Below, piece after piece: positions 18,358 to 26,805 of a stretch of 64,000 nt of DNA. The position numbers and the translations under genes were made by a program. Positions within the stretch are counted from its first letter, which is position 1, and each line of letters starts with the position of its first letter. Origin of the DNA: Bradyrhizobium sp. cir1 (GTDB lineage: Bacteria; Pseudomonadota; Alphaproteobacteria; Rhizobiales; Xanthobacteraceae); the NCBI RefSeq assembly GCF_014198245.1, contig NZ_JACIHE010000005.1, positions 62,001 to 126,000 on the forward strand, read 5' to 3'. The notes under the pieces were generated by a model. It had not been told where the DNA came from, did no database searches, and was given only the letters and a program-made list of their open reading frames with translations.

Positions 18358-18599
18358 GGCGTCGTCCTTCACAGATCCGCTTCGTGGCGCGTTTGTTCTG
18401 TCTTAAGCGCTTCAAAGGCAATGATATTTTATGGCGAACCGCAGGTTTGATCGACGGCGGCCCGTTGCGACGAATTTGTGCATTCGGGCAAGACCACCCC
18501 ATCACGCCTTTTCGCAAATTCTAAGGTATTTAATGGCGTCGGAACCTTCTATAAGGGGTGACCGTTAGAACGTTCCCCACCAGTTGCGGACAAGAAGCC

Positions 18600-19196
18600 A
18601 TGACCTTTACGCTGCCCCCACTCCCTTACGCCTATGACGCCCTCGGCCAGTACATGTCGAAGGAGACGCTGGAATATCATCACGACAAGCATCATCAGGC
18701 CTACGTCACCAACGGCAACAACGCGCTCAAGGGCACCGAATGGGAAGGCAAGTCCCTTGAAGAGATCGTCAAGGGCTCGTTCGGCAAGAACCCGGCCGTG
18801 TTCAACAATGCCGGCCAGCACTACAATCACATCCACTTCTGGAGCTGGATGAAGCCCAATGGCGGCGGCACCAAGCTGCCGGGCAAGCTCGAGAAGAAGA
18901 TCAACGAGGACCTCGGCGGCTTCGAGAAGTTCAAGACCGACTTCCAGGCGGCCGGCGTCGGCCAGTTCGGCTCCGGCTGGGCCTGGCTCCAGGTCAAGAA
19001 CGGCAAGCTCGAGATCTCCAAGACCCCGAACGGCGAGAACCCGCTGGTGCACGGCGCCACCCCGATCCTCGGCGTCGACGTCTGGGAGCACTCCTACTAC
19101 ATCGACTACCGCAACCGCCGTCCCGACTATCTCAAGGCGTTCGTCGAGAACCTCGTGAACTGGGAATACGTCGAGTCCCTGTTCGAGAAGGCCTGA
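18600..19196 (+). CDS. sodB: Superoxide dismutase (Fe/Mn type)
   Basis: 198 residues from ATG 18600, the usual N-terminus (MTFTLPPLPYAYDALGQYM). The metal ligands lie in LEYHHDKHHQAYV (His 27), NHIHFWSWM, and DVWEHSYYIDY (Asp and His). FGSGWAWL and the overall length fit the dimeric bacterial Fe/Mn SOD family. Metal preference cannot be settled by eye. It converts superoxide to peroxide and oxygen in the cytosol. It is monocistronic, with a repeat and an intrinsic terminator immediately downstream. Confidence 0.95.
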   Translation: MTFTLPPLPYAYDALGQYMSKETLEYHHDKHHQAYVTNGNNALKGTEWEGKSLEEIVKGSFGKNPAVFNNAGQHYNHIHFWSWMKPNGGGTKLPGKLEKKINEDLGGFEKFKTDFQAAGVGQFGSGWAWLQVKNGKLEISKTPNGENPLVHGATPILGVDVWEHSYYIDYRNRRPDYLKAFVENLVNWEYVESLFEKA

Positions 19197-19206
19197 GTTC
19201 TCACCT

Positions 19207-19305
19207 CGTCATTCCGGGGCGATGCGCAGCATCGAACCCGGAATCTCGAGATTCTCAGGTGCGCAGCTGCGCACCAGAGTTCGGCTTCGCCGCCCCGGAA
19301 TGACG
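19207..19305. repeat. Intergenic fold-back repeat, family A copy 1
   Basis: Perfect 14-bp terminal inverted arms CGTCATTCCGGGGC (19207-19220) and GCCCCGGAATGACG (19292-19305) enclose smaller inverted repeats. The same arms occur at 41199-41301 and in weaker form at 50058-50152. No open reading frame is inside. Confidence 0.85.
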
Positions 19306-19310
19306 GAAAT

Positions 19311-19341
19311 AAAAGGCGGTCGCATCAGTGGCCGCCTTTTT
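19311..19341 (+). terminator. Intrinsic terminator downstream of sodB
   Basis: AAAAGGCGG (19311-19319) pairs with CCGCCTTTT (19332-19340) around a 12-nt loop, and the stem runs into TTTTT. It works best for plus-strand transcription leaving sodB. Confidence 0.75.
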
Positions 19342-19393
19342 GCTGTGCGGAATTGCCCTGCGCGGCGCGCGTATCGGCCTGTGATCGTACCGT

Positions 19394-20068
19394 TTGCATC
19401 GCGTTGGCGGCGCCCTTAATCAGGATGGGCATCACCCTCGAGCCGCTCCACACCCGTTGTCAGACCTTCCCCCGAAAGCTCCGGCGCCCGCCGAGGACGC
19501 GGAGTCCGAGCCGCGGCCGGGACGCGTGCGCAAGCCGATCGGCTGGTCGACCATCATCATCGCGGCCCTGGTGGCGGTGAGCGCAACGCTGGTCTGGCGG
19601 CGTGACGGCAGCGCCGGCGTTCTCGACATCCTCACCCACGATCTCTCGCTGTTCGGCGGCATCCTGCCGCGCGTGCTGGCCGGTTGCCTGCTCGGGGCCT
19701 TCATCTCCGAGATCCTGCCGCACGAAAAAGTCTCGCGCTCGCTCGGGCCGAAATCCGGGCTGATGGGCCTCCTGATCGGCACTGCCTTCGGCGCGATCCT
19801 GCCCGGCGGTCCCTTCACCGCCTATCCGGTGGCGAGCGCGCTGCTCGCGGTCGGCGCCGATTTCGGCGCCACCATCGCCATGGTCGTGAGCTGGACGCTG
19901 ATCGGCTACGGCCGGGCGGTCGCCTGGGAAATCCCGATCATGGGCACCGATTTCACTCTGTGGCGGATCGCGATTTCGTTGCCGCTGCCGGTGCTCGCAG
20001 GCGCCCTCGGCCGCTTCGTCTATGTCAGGCTCTATCCGAAGCCGCTCGCGAAGGGCGACGAGAGTTGA
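19394..20068 (+). CDS. Permease half 1 (COG0701/UPF0718-like)
   Basis: 224 residues if the TTG at 19394 is used. Other in-frame starts are TTG 19457 and GTG 19526, none with a clear ribosome site, so the N-terminus is uncertain. After a Pro/Glu-rich stretch there are about four to five membrane segments. The central motif SEILPHEKVSRSLGPKSG ... GAILPGGPFTAYPVASALL is typical of the YraQ/ArsP-like permease family. The next gene starts within its stop codon (TTGA) and encodes a matching second half. The substrate of the family is poorly known. Confidence 0.65.
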   Translation: MHRVGGALNQDGHHPRAAPHPLSDLPPKAPAPAEDAESEPRPGRVRKPIGWSTIIIAALVAVSATLVWRRDGSAGVLDILTHDLSLFGGILPRVLAGCLLGAFISEILPHEKVSRSLGPKSGLMGLLIGTAFGAILPGGPFTAYPVASALLAVGADFGATIAMVVSWTLIGYGRAVAWEIPIMGTDFTLWRIAISLPLPVLAGALGRFVYVRLYPKPLAKGDES

Positions 20069-20565
20069 GCGCGGCCCTCCTGATCGACATCCTGCTGTGG
20101 GGCTCGGTGCTTGGCGTCGGGCTGATCGCCTTCCGCCGCGGCCCTCCGGTGTTCAAGGCGTCCTTACGCGAAGGCTCGATGGATTTCATCAACATCGTGC
20201 CGCGGATCGCGCTCGGTGTGATCGGCTCCGGCTACATCGCCGCGATCATCCCGCAGGAGGTGATCACCGGCTGGCTTGGTCCGGACAGCGGCTGGCTCGG
20301 GGTCGCAAGCGCCGTGGTCGCCGGCGCGGCCACGCCCGGCGGGCCGGTGATCGGCTTCTCCATTGGCACGGTGGCGCTGAAGTCCGGCGGCGGGGTGCCG
20401 CAGGTGGTCGCCTATGTCGTCGCCTGGGCGCTGTTTGCCTTCCAGCGGGTCATTCTGTGGGAAATCCCGTTCATGCCGGCCCGTTTCGTCTGGTTCCGCT
20501 GCGCCGTCTCGGTGCCGTTCCCGTTCGTGGCGGCCGCCATCGCCATGGTGATCGGCAAGCCCTGA
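20065..20565 (+). CDS. Permease half 2 (COG0701/UPF0718-like)
   Basis: 166 residues starting at TTG 20065, overlapping the TGA of the preceding gene (TTGA), so translation is probably coupled. It has about four to five membrane segments, including VPRIALGVIGSGYIAAIIPQ, LGPDSGWLGVASAVVAGAATPGGP (read as two neighbours), and VAYVVAWALFAFQRVILWEIP. The G-G-P motif mirrors the one in the first half, so the pair forms a split two-domain permease. It lies just upstream of the Zur-box-controlled zinc genes, but on the other side of the Zur box. Confidence 0.75.
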   Translation: MSAALLIDILLWGSVLGVGLIAFRRGPPVFKASLREGSMDFINIVPRIALGVIGSGYIAAIIPQEVITGWLGPDSGWLGVASAVVAGAATPGGPVIGFSIGTVALKSGGGVPQVVAYVVAWALFAFQRVILWEIPFMPARFVWFRCAVSVPFPFVAAAIAMVIGKP

Positions 20566-20588
20566 GCGCCGCCGTGGACAGGGGTAAT

Positions 20589-20601
20589 GTTATAATATAA
20601 C
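20589..20601. promoter_or_regulatory. Zur box (zinc uptake regulator operator)
   Basis: GTTATAATATAAC is a perfect palindrome around a central A and matches the core of the proteobacterial Zur operator (TGTTATANTATAACA). A87 and T603 extend it partly. It lies 9 nt before the ATG of the His-rich peptide and upstream of znuC-znuB-znuA. With zinc bound, Zur would repress this operon. Confidence 0.85.
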
Positions 20602-20609
20602 GTCCGCGA

Positions 20610-20846
20610 ATGGTTCCCGCCGCATCCCACGCCCACCAGCACGACCATGCCCACGGCCACTCCCATGACCACGCGCATTCGAATGGGCACGACCACACCC
20701 ACGCCCATGTCCACGATGCAGCCTCGCCGCATCCGGCCCAGGCGGCGCCCTGGTCGATCCTGCGCATGACCATGGCGGGCCGCCTCGCGGCGGCGCTCGC
20801 CGTCTGCGCCGTGCTCTGGGGCGTGGTCTTCCTGGCGATGAGGTGA
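20610..20846 (+). CDS. Small His-rich membrane protein heading the zinc uptake operon
   Basis: 78 residues. Residues 1-42 contain about sixteen His in H-D-H-A-H-G-H-S-H type repeats, clearly suited to Zn(II) binding. A single hydrophobic segment (about 56-76, RLAAALAVCAVLWGVVFLAM) follows. The ATG is only 9 nt after the Zur box and no Shine-Dalgarno is visible, so the mRNA may be leaderless or the start may lie elsewhere. Its stop codon overlaps the start region of znuC. It may act as a zinc trap or accessory of the ABC importer. I know no characterised homologue. Confidence 0.7.
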   Translation: MVPAASHAHQHDHAHGHSHDHAHSNGHDHTHAHVHDAASPHPAQAAPWSILRMTMAGRLAAALAVCAVLWGVVFLAMR

Positions 20847-20848
20847 GG

Positions 20849-21604
20849 ATGGCAGCGCTGCATTTCCACAACGTCACGCTCGGCTATGACCGGCATCCGG
20901 CGGTGCATCATCTCAACGGCGAGGTTGCGCGAGGCGCGCTGGTTGCCGTGATCGGCCCGAACGGGGCCGGCAAGTCGACGCTGCTGCGCGGCATCGTCGG
21001 CATCCTGAAGCCGCTCGACGGCAGCATCCATCTCGGCGGGCTCGACGCCCGCGACATCGCCTATCTGCCGCAGAGCGCGGAGATCGACCGCAGCTTCCCG
21101 ATCTCGGTGTTCGATTTCGTCGGCACCGGGCTGTGGCGCGACGCCGGCCTGTTCGGTGGCATCGGCAAGGCGGCGCGGGACAAGATTCTCCGCGCGATCG
21201 CGTCCGTCGGTCTCAATGGCTTCGAGAACCGGCCGATCGGCACGCTCTCCGGCGGCCAGATGCAGCGCGTGCTGTTCGCGCGGGTGCTGCTCCAGGACGC
21301 CAGCCTGATCGTGCTCGACGAGCCCTTCAACGCCATTGACAGCAAGACCACCGCCGACCTGCTCGCGCTGGTCAAGCACTGGCACGGCGAGGGCCGCACC
21401 GTGCTCGCGGCGCTGCACGACATGGAGATGGTGCGCAACCATTTCAGCGAGACGCTGGTGCTGGCGCGCGGTCCCGTGGCCTGGGGGGCGACGGCGGAGG
21501 TGCTGACGCCGGAGAACCTGATGGTCGCGATGCGGATGTGCGAGGCCTTCGACGACACCGCCGCGGCCTGCGCGGCCGATGATATCAGCTCGCGGGCGGC
21601 CTGA
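20849..21604 (+). CDS. znuC: Zinc ABC transporter ATP-binding protein
   Basis: 251 residues from ATG 20849. A GTG at 20843, overlapping the previous stop as GTGA, is an alternative. Walker A GPNGAGKST, the Q-loop in AYLPQ, the signature LSGGQMQRVLFARVLL, and Walker B LIVLDEPFNAID are all present, with the switch His in ALHDMEMV. It is the ATPase that powers metal import through ZnuB. The zinc assignment rests on the Zur box and the His-rich neighbour; the same family also includes manganese transporters. Confidence 0.9.
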   Translation: MAALHFHNVTLGYDRHPAVHHLNGEVARGALVAVIGPNGAGKSTLLRGIVGILKPLDGSIHLGGLDARDIAYLPQSAEIDRSFPISVFDFVGTGLWRDAGLFGGIGKAARDKILRAIASVGLNGFENRPIGTLSGGQMQRVLFARVLLQDASLIVLDEPFNAIDSKTTADLLALVKHWHGEGRTVLAALHDMEMVRNHFSETLVLARGPVAWGATAEVLTPENLMVAMRMCEAFDDTAAACAADDISSRAA

Positions 21605-21610
21605 TATCCG

Positions 21611-22480
21611 ATGGTCTATGACGCGCTGATCGGTCCTTTCACCGAATTCGAGTTCATGCGGCGAGCGCTGGCCGCCGTGATCGCGCTGTCGCTGGCCGGC
21701 GCGCCGATCGGCGTGTTCCTGATGCTGCGGCGGATGAGCCTCGTCGGCGACGCCATGGCGCATGCGATCCTGCCCGGCGCGGCCGTCGGCTTCCTGCTCT
21801 CCGGTCTCAACCTGTTTGCGATGACGGCCGGGGGCCTGATCGCCGGCTTTGCCGTCGCGATCCTCGCCGGCGTCGTCGCGCGCTCGACCGGGTTGAAGGA
21901 GGACGCCTCGCTCGCGACCTTCTATCTGGCCTCGCTGGCGCTCGGCGTCACCATCGTCTCGATCAAGGGCACCAATATCGACCTGCTCCACGTCTTGTTC
22001 GGCAACATCCTCGCGATGGACGACCAGACGCTGCTGGTGGTCGCCTTCAACGCCACGGTGACGCTGCTGGTGCTCGCGGTGATCTACCGCCCGCTCGTGA
22101 TCGAGAGTGTTGATCCCTTGTTCCTGCGCACCGTGAGCCGGGCCGGGGGCCCTGCGCATCTCGCCTTTCTGGCGCTCGTCGTCATCAACCTCGTCAACGG
22201 CTTTCAGGCGCTCGGCACGTTGCTGGCGGTGGGCCTGATGATCCTGCCGGCCGGCATCGCAAGGTTCTGGTCGCGCGATCTCACCGCGATGATCTGCATC
22301 GCCGTGGTCGCCGCTGCCGTCTCCGGCTATGCCGGCCTGGTGCTGTCGTTCCAGACCCGCGTTCCCTCGGGGCCGGCGATCATCCTGGTGGCGACGGTGC
22401 TCTATGTCGTCTCCGTGCTGTTCGGCCGCGTCGGCGGCATCGTCCGGCAACTGTTTCCCGGCCGGCATCTGGAAGCGTGA
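21611..22480 (+). CDS. znuB: Zinc ABC transporter permease
   Basis: 289 residues with about eight to nine hydrophobic segments. FMRRALAAVIALSLAGAPIG and LRRMSLVGDAMAHAILPGAAVGFLL are typical of ABC-3 family metal permeases; the DAMAHAI motif contacts the ATPase. It follows znuC by 6 bp and its end overlaps the start region of znuA. Inner membrane. Confidence 0.92.
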   Translation: MVYDALIGPFTEFEFMRRALAAVIALSLAGAPIGVFLMLRRMSLVGDAMAHAILPGAAVGFLLSGLNLFAMTAGGLIAGFAVAILAGVVARSTGLKEDASLATFYLASLALGVTIVSIKGTNIDLLHVLFGNILAMDDQTLLVVAFNATVTLLVLAVIYRPLVIESVDPLFLRTVSRAGGPAHLAFLALVVINLVNGFQALGTLLAVGLMILPAGIARFWSRDLTAMICIAVVAAAVSGYAGLVLSFQTRVPSGPAIILVATVLYVVSVLFGRVGGIVRQLFPGRHLEA

Positions 22481-22482
22481 CG

Positions 22483-23346
22483 ATGCGGCGTATCCTGCTT
22501 TGCGTGCTCCTGCTGATCGCCTCGCCGCTGCACGCCGCCGAGAGGCTCAACGTCGTTGCGAGCTTCTCGATCCTCGGCGACTTCGTTCGCAATGTCGGTG
22601 GCGACCGCATCAATCTGACGACGCTGGTCGGGCCCGACAGCGACGTCCATGTCTACACGCCGGCGCCCGCCGATGCGAAGCGGGTCGCGGCGGCGAAGCT
22701 CGTTATCGTCAATGGGCTCGGGCTGGAGGGCTGGCTGCCGCGCCTCGTGCAGTCCGCAGGCAGCAGGGCGCAGGTGGTCACCGCGAGCGCGGGCATTGCG
22801 CCGCTGAAGCTCGGCTCGGCCGCGGATCCCCATGCCTGGCAGTCGGTCCCCAATGCCAAGGTCTACGTGACCGACATCGCCAATGCATTGGCCGCCGCCG
22901 TCCCGGACGACGGAGAGTTCTTCCGCGCCCAGGCCAAGGCCTATCTGGAAAAGCTCGAAACGCTCGATCGCGAGGTCCGCGAGGCCGTTGGCAAGATCCC
23001 GCCGGAGCGGCGCAAGGTGATCTCCACCCACGACGCCTTCGGCTATTTCGCCGCCGAATACGGTATCCAGTTCATCGCCCCCCTGGGCGTCTCCACGGAA
23101 ACCGAGCCCAGCGCGCGGGACATTGCGGCCATCATCGGCCAGATCAAGGCCCAAAAAATCCCGGCCGTGTTCCTGGAGAATATCAGCGATGATCGGCTGA
23201 TCCGGCGGATCGCGGCCGAGACCGGTGCCAAGGTCGGCGGGACCCTGATTTCGGACGGTTTGACCGGCGAAAAGGGGCCTGCACCCACTTACATTGACAT
23301 GGTCAGGCACAATATAAAGGCCCTGACCAGCGCGCTTGACCACTAG
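22483..23346 (+). CDS. znuA: Zinc/manganese-type ABC transporter substrate-binding protein
   Basis: 287 residues from ATG 22483. GTG 22477, overlapping the znuB stop, is possible. A signal peptide (RRILLCVLLLIASPLHAAE) precedes a cluster A-I fold. Metal ligand candidates are the His in SDVHVY, His in DPHAWQ, His in STHDAFGYFAAEYG, and Asp/Glu near the C-terminus. The His-rich loop often found in ZnuA is absent; it is possibly replaced by the separate His-rich peptide at the head of the operon. Periplasmic metal receptor. Confidence 0.88.
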   Translation: MRRILLCVLLLIASPLHAAERLNVVASFSILGDFVRNVGGDRINLTTLVGPDSDVHVYTPAPADAKRVAAAKLVIVNGLGLEGWLPRLVQSAGSRAQVVTASAGIAPLKLGSAADPHAWQSVPNAKVYVTDIANALAAAVPDDGEFFRAQAKAYLEKLETLDREVREAVGKIPPERRKVISTHDAFGYFAAEYGIQFIAPLGVSTETEPSARDIAAIIGQIKAQKIPAVFLENISDDRLIRRIAAETGAKVGGTLISDGLTGEKGPAPTYIDMVRHNIKALTSALDH

Positions 23347-23402
23347 GGCAGGGGCCACCCCGCCTCGCGTCGCGCGAAAAAGCCTTAAAGTCCGGAGTTG
23401 TT

Positions 23403-24446
23403 ATGTCTGAAGCGACCTCTCAGAAAATTCCCGTGACCGTCCTGACCGGCTATCTCGGCGCCGGCAAGACCACGCTGCTCAACCGCATCCTTTCGGAGAA
23501 CCACGGCAAGAAATACGCCGTCATCGTCAACGAATTCGGCGAGATCGGCATCGACAACGACCTCATCATCGGCGCCGATGAGGAAGTGTTCGAGATGAAC
23601 AATGGCTGCATCTGTTGCACCGTGCGCGGCGACCTCGTCCGCATCATGGACGGCCTGATGAAGCGCAAGGGCAAGTTCGACGCAATCATCGTCGAGACCA
23701 CTGGCCTTGCCGATCCCGCACCGGTCGCGCAGACCTTCTTCGTCGACGAGGACGTGCAGAAGAACGCCCGGCTCGATGCGGTCGTGACGGTCGCAGACGC
23801 CAAATGGCTGTCTGACCGGCTCAAGGACGCGCCCGAGGCAAAGAACCAGATCGCCTTCGCCGACGTCATCGTGCTGAACAAGACCGATCTCGTCACCAAG
23901 CCGGAGCTCGCCGAAGTCGAGGCCCGCATCCGCGGCATCAACCCCTATGCCAAGCTCCATCGCACCGAGCGCTGCTCGGTGGCGCTGGCCGACGTGCTCG
24001 ACCGCGGCGCCTTCGATCTCGACCGCATCCTCGACATCGAGCCGGATTTTCTCGAGGCCGACGATCATGACCACGACCATGATCATCACCACCATCACGG
24101 CCACGACCATCATCACCATGACCACGGCCTGAAGCACTATCACGACGAGGACATGCAGTCGCTGGCGCTGAAGACCGACAAGCCGCTCGATCCGAACATG
24201 TTCATGCCCTGGCTGCAGAATCTGGTGCAGGTCGAGGGCGGCAAGATCCTGCGCTCGAAGGGCATCCTCGCCTTCCACGACGACGACGACCGCTACGTCT
24301 TCCAGGGTGTCCACATGATGCTGGAGGGCAACCATCAGCGGAAATGGAAGGAGGGCGAGCCGCGCGAGAGCCGCCTCGTCTTCATCGGCCGCGAATTGCC
24401 GGAAAAGGCCATTCGCGAAGGTTTCGAAAGCTGCATCGTCTCGTGA
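23403..24446 (+). CDS. COG0523 G3E GTPase, putative zinc chaperone (CobW/ZNG1-like)
   Basis: 347 residues. Walker A GYLGAGKTTLLNRIL, the metal-binding C-x-C-C motif NNGCICCTVRGD (about residue 72), a Walker B-like ETTGLADP, and the base specificity motif LNKTD are clear. Residues about 218-245 are a His/Asp-rich stretch with runs such as HHHHHGHDHHHHDHG. The C-terminal CobW_C domain ends the protein. Such GTPases deliver zinc to client enzymes under scarcity. Lying directly after znuABC supports a zinc role rather than cobalamin. No second Zur box is seen. Confidence 0.88.
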   Translation: MSEATSQKIPVTVLTGYLGAGKTTLLNRILSENHGKKYAVIVNEFGEIGIDNDLIIGADEEVFEMNNGCICCTVRGDLVRIMDGLMKRKGKFDAIIVETTGLADPAPVAQTFFVDEDVQKNARLDAVVTVADAKWLSDRLKDAPEAKNQIAFADVIVLNKTDLVTKPELAEVEARIRGINPYAKLHRTERCSVALADVLDRGAFDLDRILDIEPDFLEADDHDHDHDHHHHHGHDHHHHDHGLKHYHDEDMQSLALKTDKPLDPNMFMPWLQNLVQVEGGKILRSKGILAFHDDDDRYVFQGVHMMLEGNHQRKWKEGEPRESRLVFIGRELPEKAIREGFESCIVS

Positions 24447-25465
24447 TGAAAGAGTTCACGCCGCCCCCCGATTCCGCCTCGATCGTCTCCGTCACCGACC
24501 GCGTCAAGCCCGTCGCGCTCGGCATGGCCGTGACCTCAGTGCACTTCCTTGGCCCTCGCGCCGCCTTCGTCGGCGGCGAGGAGAACGTCGCGTTCGTCGA
24601 TAGCAACGGTGAGATCAGCACGGTCGCCGTGCACAGCGGCGGCATTCTCTCGAACGCTTCCGACGGCAAGCGCATCGTGATGGGCGGCGACGACGGCAAG
24701 GTCGTGTCGCTCGATGCCAAGGGCGAGGTGACGCTGCTCGCCACCGACCCCAAGCGGCGCTGGATCGACGCGGTGGCGCTGCATGCCGACGGCGCCTTCG
24801 CCTGGTCGGCCGGCAAGACGGCAACCGTCAAGAGCGGCAAGAACGAGGAGAAGTCGCTCGACGTGCCCTCGACCGTCGGCGGTCTCGCCTTTGCGCCGAA
24901 GGGCCTGCGGCTCGCGATCGCCCATTACAACGGCGCGACGCTGTGGTTTCCGAACATGGAGGGCTCGGCCGAATTCCTGCCCTGGGCCGGCTCGCATCAC
25001 GCGGTCACCTTCAGCCCCGACAACAAATTCCTGGTCACCGCGATGCACGAGCCGGCGCTGCATGGCTGGCGGCTGGCGGACAACAGGCACATGCGCATGA
25101 CCGGCTACCCCGGCCGCGTCCGCTCGATGTCCTGGAGCGCGGGCGGCAAGGGGCTGGCGACCTCGGGCGCCGACACCGTCATCATCTGGCCGTTCGGCAG
25201 CAAGGACGGCCCGATGGGCAAGGAGCCTGCGATGCTCGCGCCGCTGCAGGCGCGTGTGTCGGTCGTCGCCTGCCATCCCAAGAACGACATCCTCGCCGCC
25301 GGCTACAGCGACGGCACCGTGCTGATGGTGCGGCTGGAGGACGGCGCGGAGATCCTGGTGCGCCGCAACGGCACCCCGCCCGTGGCCGCGCTCGCCTGGA
25401 ACGCCAAGGGCACGCTGCTGGCGTTCGCCGACGAAAATGGGGATGGCGGCCTGCTGGAGCTTTAA
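24446..25465 (+). CDS. WD40-repeat protein
   Basis: 339 residues from ATG 24446, which shares one base with the TGA of the GTPase gene (TGATG), implying translational coupling. Several WD-like blades are visible, with VSVHFLGPRAAFVGGE-like, VTFSPDNKFLVTAM, MSWSAGGKGLATSGADTVIIWPF and VACHPKNDILAAGYSDGTVLM. A seven-bladed propeller is likely. No enzyme motif or signal peptide is present. It may scaffold or accompany the zinc GTPase; the pairing is suggestive but the function is unknown. Confidence 0.83.
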   Translation: MKEFTPPPDSASIVSVTDRVKPVALGMAVTSVHFLGPRAAFVGGEENVAFVDSNGEISTVAVHSGGILSNASDGKRIVMGGDDGKVVSLDAKGEVTLLATDPKRRWIDAVALHADGAFAWSAGKTATVKSGKNEEKSLDVPSTVGGLAFAPKGLRLAIAHYNGATLWFPNMEGSAEFLPWAGSHHAVTFSPDNKFLVTAMHEPALHGWRLADNRHMRMTGYPGRVRSMSWSAGGKGLATSGADTVIIWPFGSKDGPMGKEPAMLAPLQARVSVVACHPKNDILAAGYSDGTVLMVRLEDGAEILVRRNGTPPVAALAWNAKGTLLAFADENGDGGLLEL

Positions 25466-25495
25466 TCTGTCATGATTCCGGCCGTATAGGGGGCC

Positions 25496-26212
25496 ATGCG
25501 GTTTCTGACGACCTTCCAGCTTGCCGATTTCGCCGACACGCTGGTCAGCCTGACCACGGCTTTCGTGCTCGGCACGCTGATCGGCGCCGAGCGGCAATAT
25601 CGCCAGCGTACTGCGGGCCTGCGCACCAATGTGCTGGTCGCGGTCGGAGCGGCCGCCTTCGTCGATCTCGCCATGCATCTGACCGGCGCCGACGGCGCGG
25701 TGCGGGTGATCTCCTACGTCGTCTCCGGCATCGGCTTCCTGGGGGCCGGCGTCATCATGAAGCAGGGCATGGACGTCCGCGGCCTCAACACCGCAGCGAC
25801 GCTGTGGGCCTCCGCCGCGGTCGGCTCCTGCGCCGGGGCCGACCTCGTCGCCCAGGCCGCGGTGCTGACCGTGTTCGTCATCGCCGGCAACACCATGCTG
25901 CGTCCGCTGGTCAACGCCATCAACCGCATCCCGCTGAACGAGAAGGCGCTGGAGGCGACCTACTACTTCAAGCTGGCGGTTGCCGCCGACGCCTTGCCCG
26001 ACATGCGCGACCGTCTCGTCGACAAGCTCGAGGCCGCGAAATACCCGGTGGCCGATGTCGACGTGGTCGAGATCGGCGAAGACATGCTGGAGATCGTCGC
26101 CAAGCTGGTCGCGACCGCGGTCGATCCGAACGAGCTGAACGCGGTGGCGACCGATCTGCAGCATCTGCCGGGCGTGCGTCACGCTACCTGGGAAGTCAGC
26201 ACGACGGAGTGA
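25496..26212 (+). CDS. MgtC/SapB family membrane protein
   Basis: 238 residues. Four to five N-terminal hydrophobic segments contain the family signature LGTLIGAERQYRQRTAGLRTNVLVAVGAA (read as two parts), GIGFLGAGVIMK and GLNTAATLWASAAVG. The C-terminal 90 residues are a soluble ACT-like domain. MgtC proteins modulate the F-ATPase and survival at low Mg or in hosts. Upstream spacing from the WD40 gene is only 30 bp, so co-transcription with the metal genes is possible. Confidence 0.9.
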   Translation: MRFLTTFQLADFADTLVSLTTAFVLGTLIGAERQYRQRTAGLRTNVLVAVGAAAFVDLAMHLTGADGAVRVISYVVSGIGFLGAGVIMKQGMDVRGLNTAATLWASAAVGSCAGADLVAQAAVLTVFVIAGNTMLRPLVNAINRIPLNEKALEATYYFKLAVAADALPDMRDRLVDKLEAAKYPVADVDVVEIGEDMLEIVAKLVATAVDPNELNAVATDLQHLPGVRHATWEVSTTE

Positions 26213-26313
26213 GCACGGCCTTTTGGCGGGTGAGGGGGCGGTTCCCGGCCTCTCCGTTCCGGAACCCATGCGCCCCAGTTTCGTTGATCCTGTGGATGAA
26301 GGCGGTGATCAAT

Positions 26314-26643
26314 ATGCCCGGCCCAGACAAGCGCAGATTGAAGCTCGACCTGACGATTGCCGGTTTGCTGTTCGCAGCAGGCGTCGTGGTGTCGGTGATG
26401 TCGCTCGCCCAGATTCGCGCCGAAAGCCGGATGGAGCTGGCGCAGGGGACGCCACCGCTCCAGGGCACCCCGTCCGACGATCAGAGCAAGACGCCCGCGG
26501 AGTCCAAGCCCGGCGGCGACCGGCCGACCACGCCGGCCCCCGAGCCCGCGCGCCCCGACCCGCAGACGCAAGGCGCGGCGACGAAGCCGGCACTGCCGCA
26601 GGCACCCGCCGAGAAGATCGCGCCGCCGATCGAGAAGAAGTAG
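26314..26643 (+). CDS. Small membrane-anchored proline-rich protein
   Basis: 109 residues from ATG 26314, chosen for the AAGGCGG about 8 nt upstream; ATG 26296 in frame would add 6 residues. One hydrophobic segment (about 15-35, LTIAGLLFAAGVVVSVMSLAQI) is followed by a Pro/Ala/Lys-rich tail with no domain. Hypothetical; the tail would be periplasmic or cytosolic depending on topology. Confidence 0.6.
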   Translation: MPGPDKRRLKLDLTIAGLLFAAGVVVSVMSLAQIRAESRMELAQGTPPLQGTPSDDQSKTPAESKPGGDRPTTPAPEPARPDPQTQGAATKPALPQAPAEKIAPPIEKK

Positions 26644-26673
26644 GGCGGCCGCACTCCTGGCCACGCACTTGCT

Positions 26674-26774
26674 GTCATCCCCCGCGAAGGCGGGGGATCC
26701 AGTATTCCAGAGACGAAGCGTGGATACGGAGAAGCCGCGGCGTACTGGATGCCCCGCCTTCGCGGGGCATGACG
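26674..26774. repeat. Intergenic repeat, family C (GTCATCCCCCGCG type)
   Basis: Two hairpins frame the element: CCCCGCGAAGGCGGGG at the left, and CCCCGCCTTCGCGGGG at the right, with ATCCAGTA and TACTGGAT as inner inverted arms. The outer ends read GTCATCC and GGCATGAC. It is an approximately 100-bp fold-back element between convergent genes. Confidence 0.8.
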
Positions 26775-26805
26775 GTTGAGCTTGGGGCGAGAAGCTTTGT
26801 GCCCC

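Noticed and set aside
19353-19580. Alternative ATG frame at 19425 as the start of the first permease gene
   Set aside because: It is out of frame with the membrane segments and yields an Arg/Ser/Pro-rich peptide that stops early.
20471-22468. 665-codon reverse-strand frame across the zinc operon
   Set aside because: Very His/Arg/Gln-rich antisense of znuC and znuB, which carry unambiguous ABC motifs.
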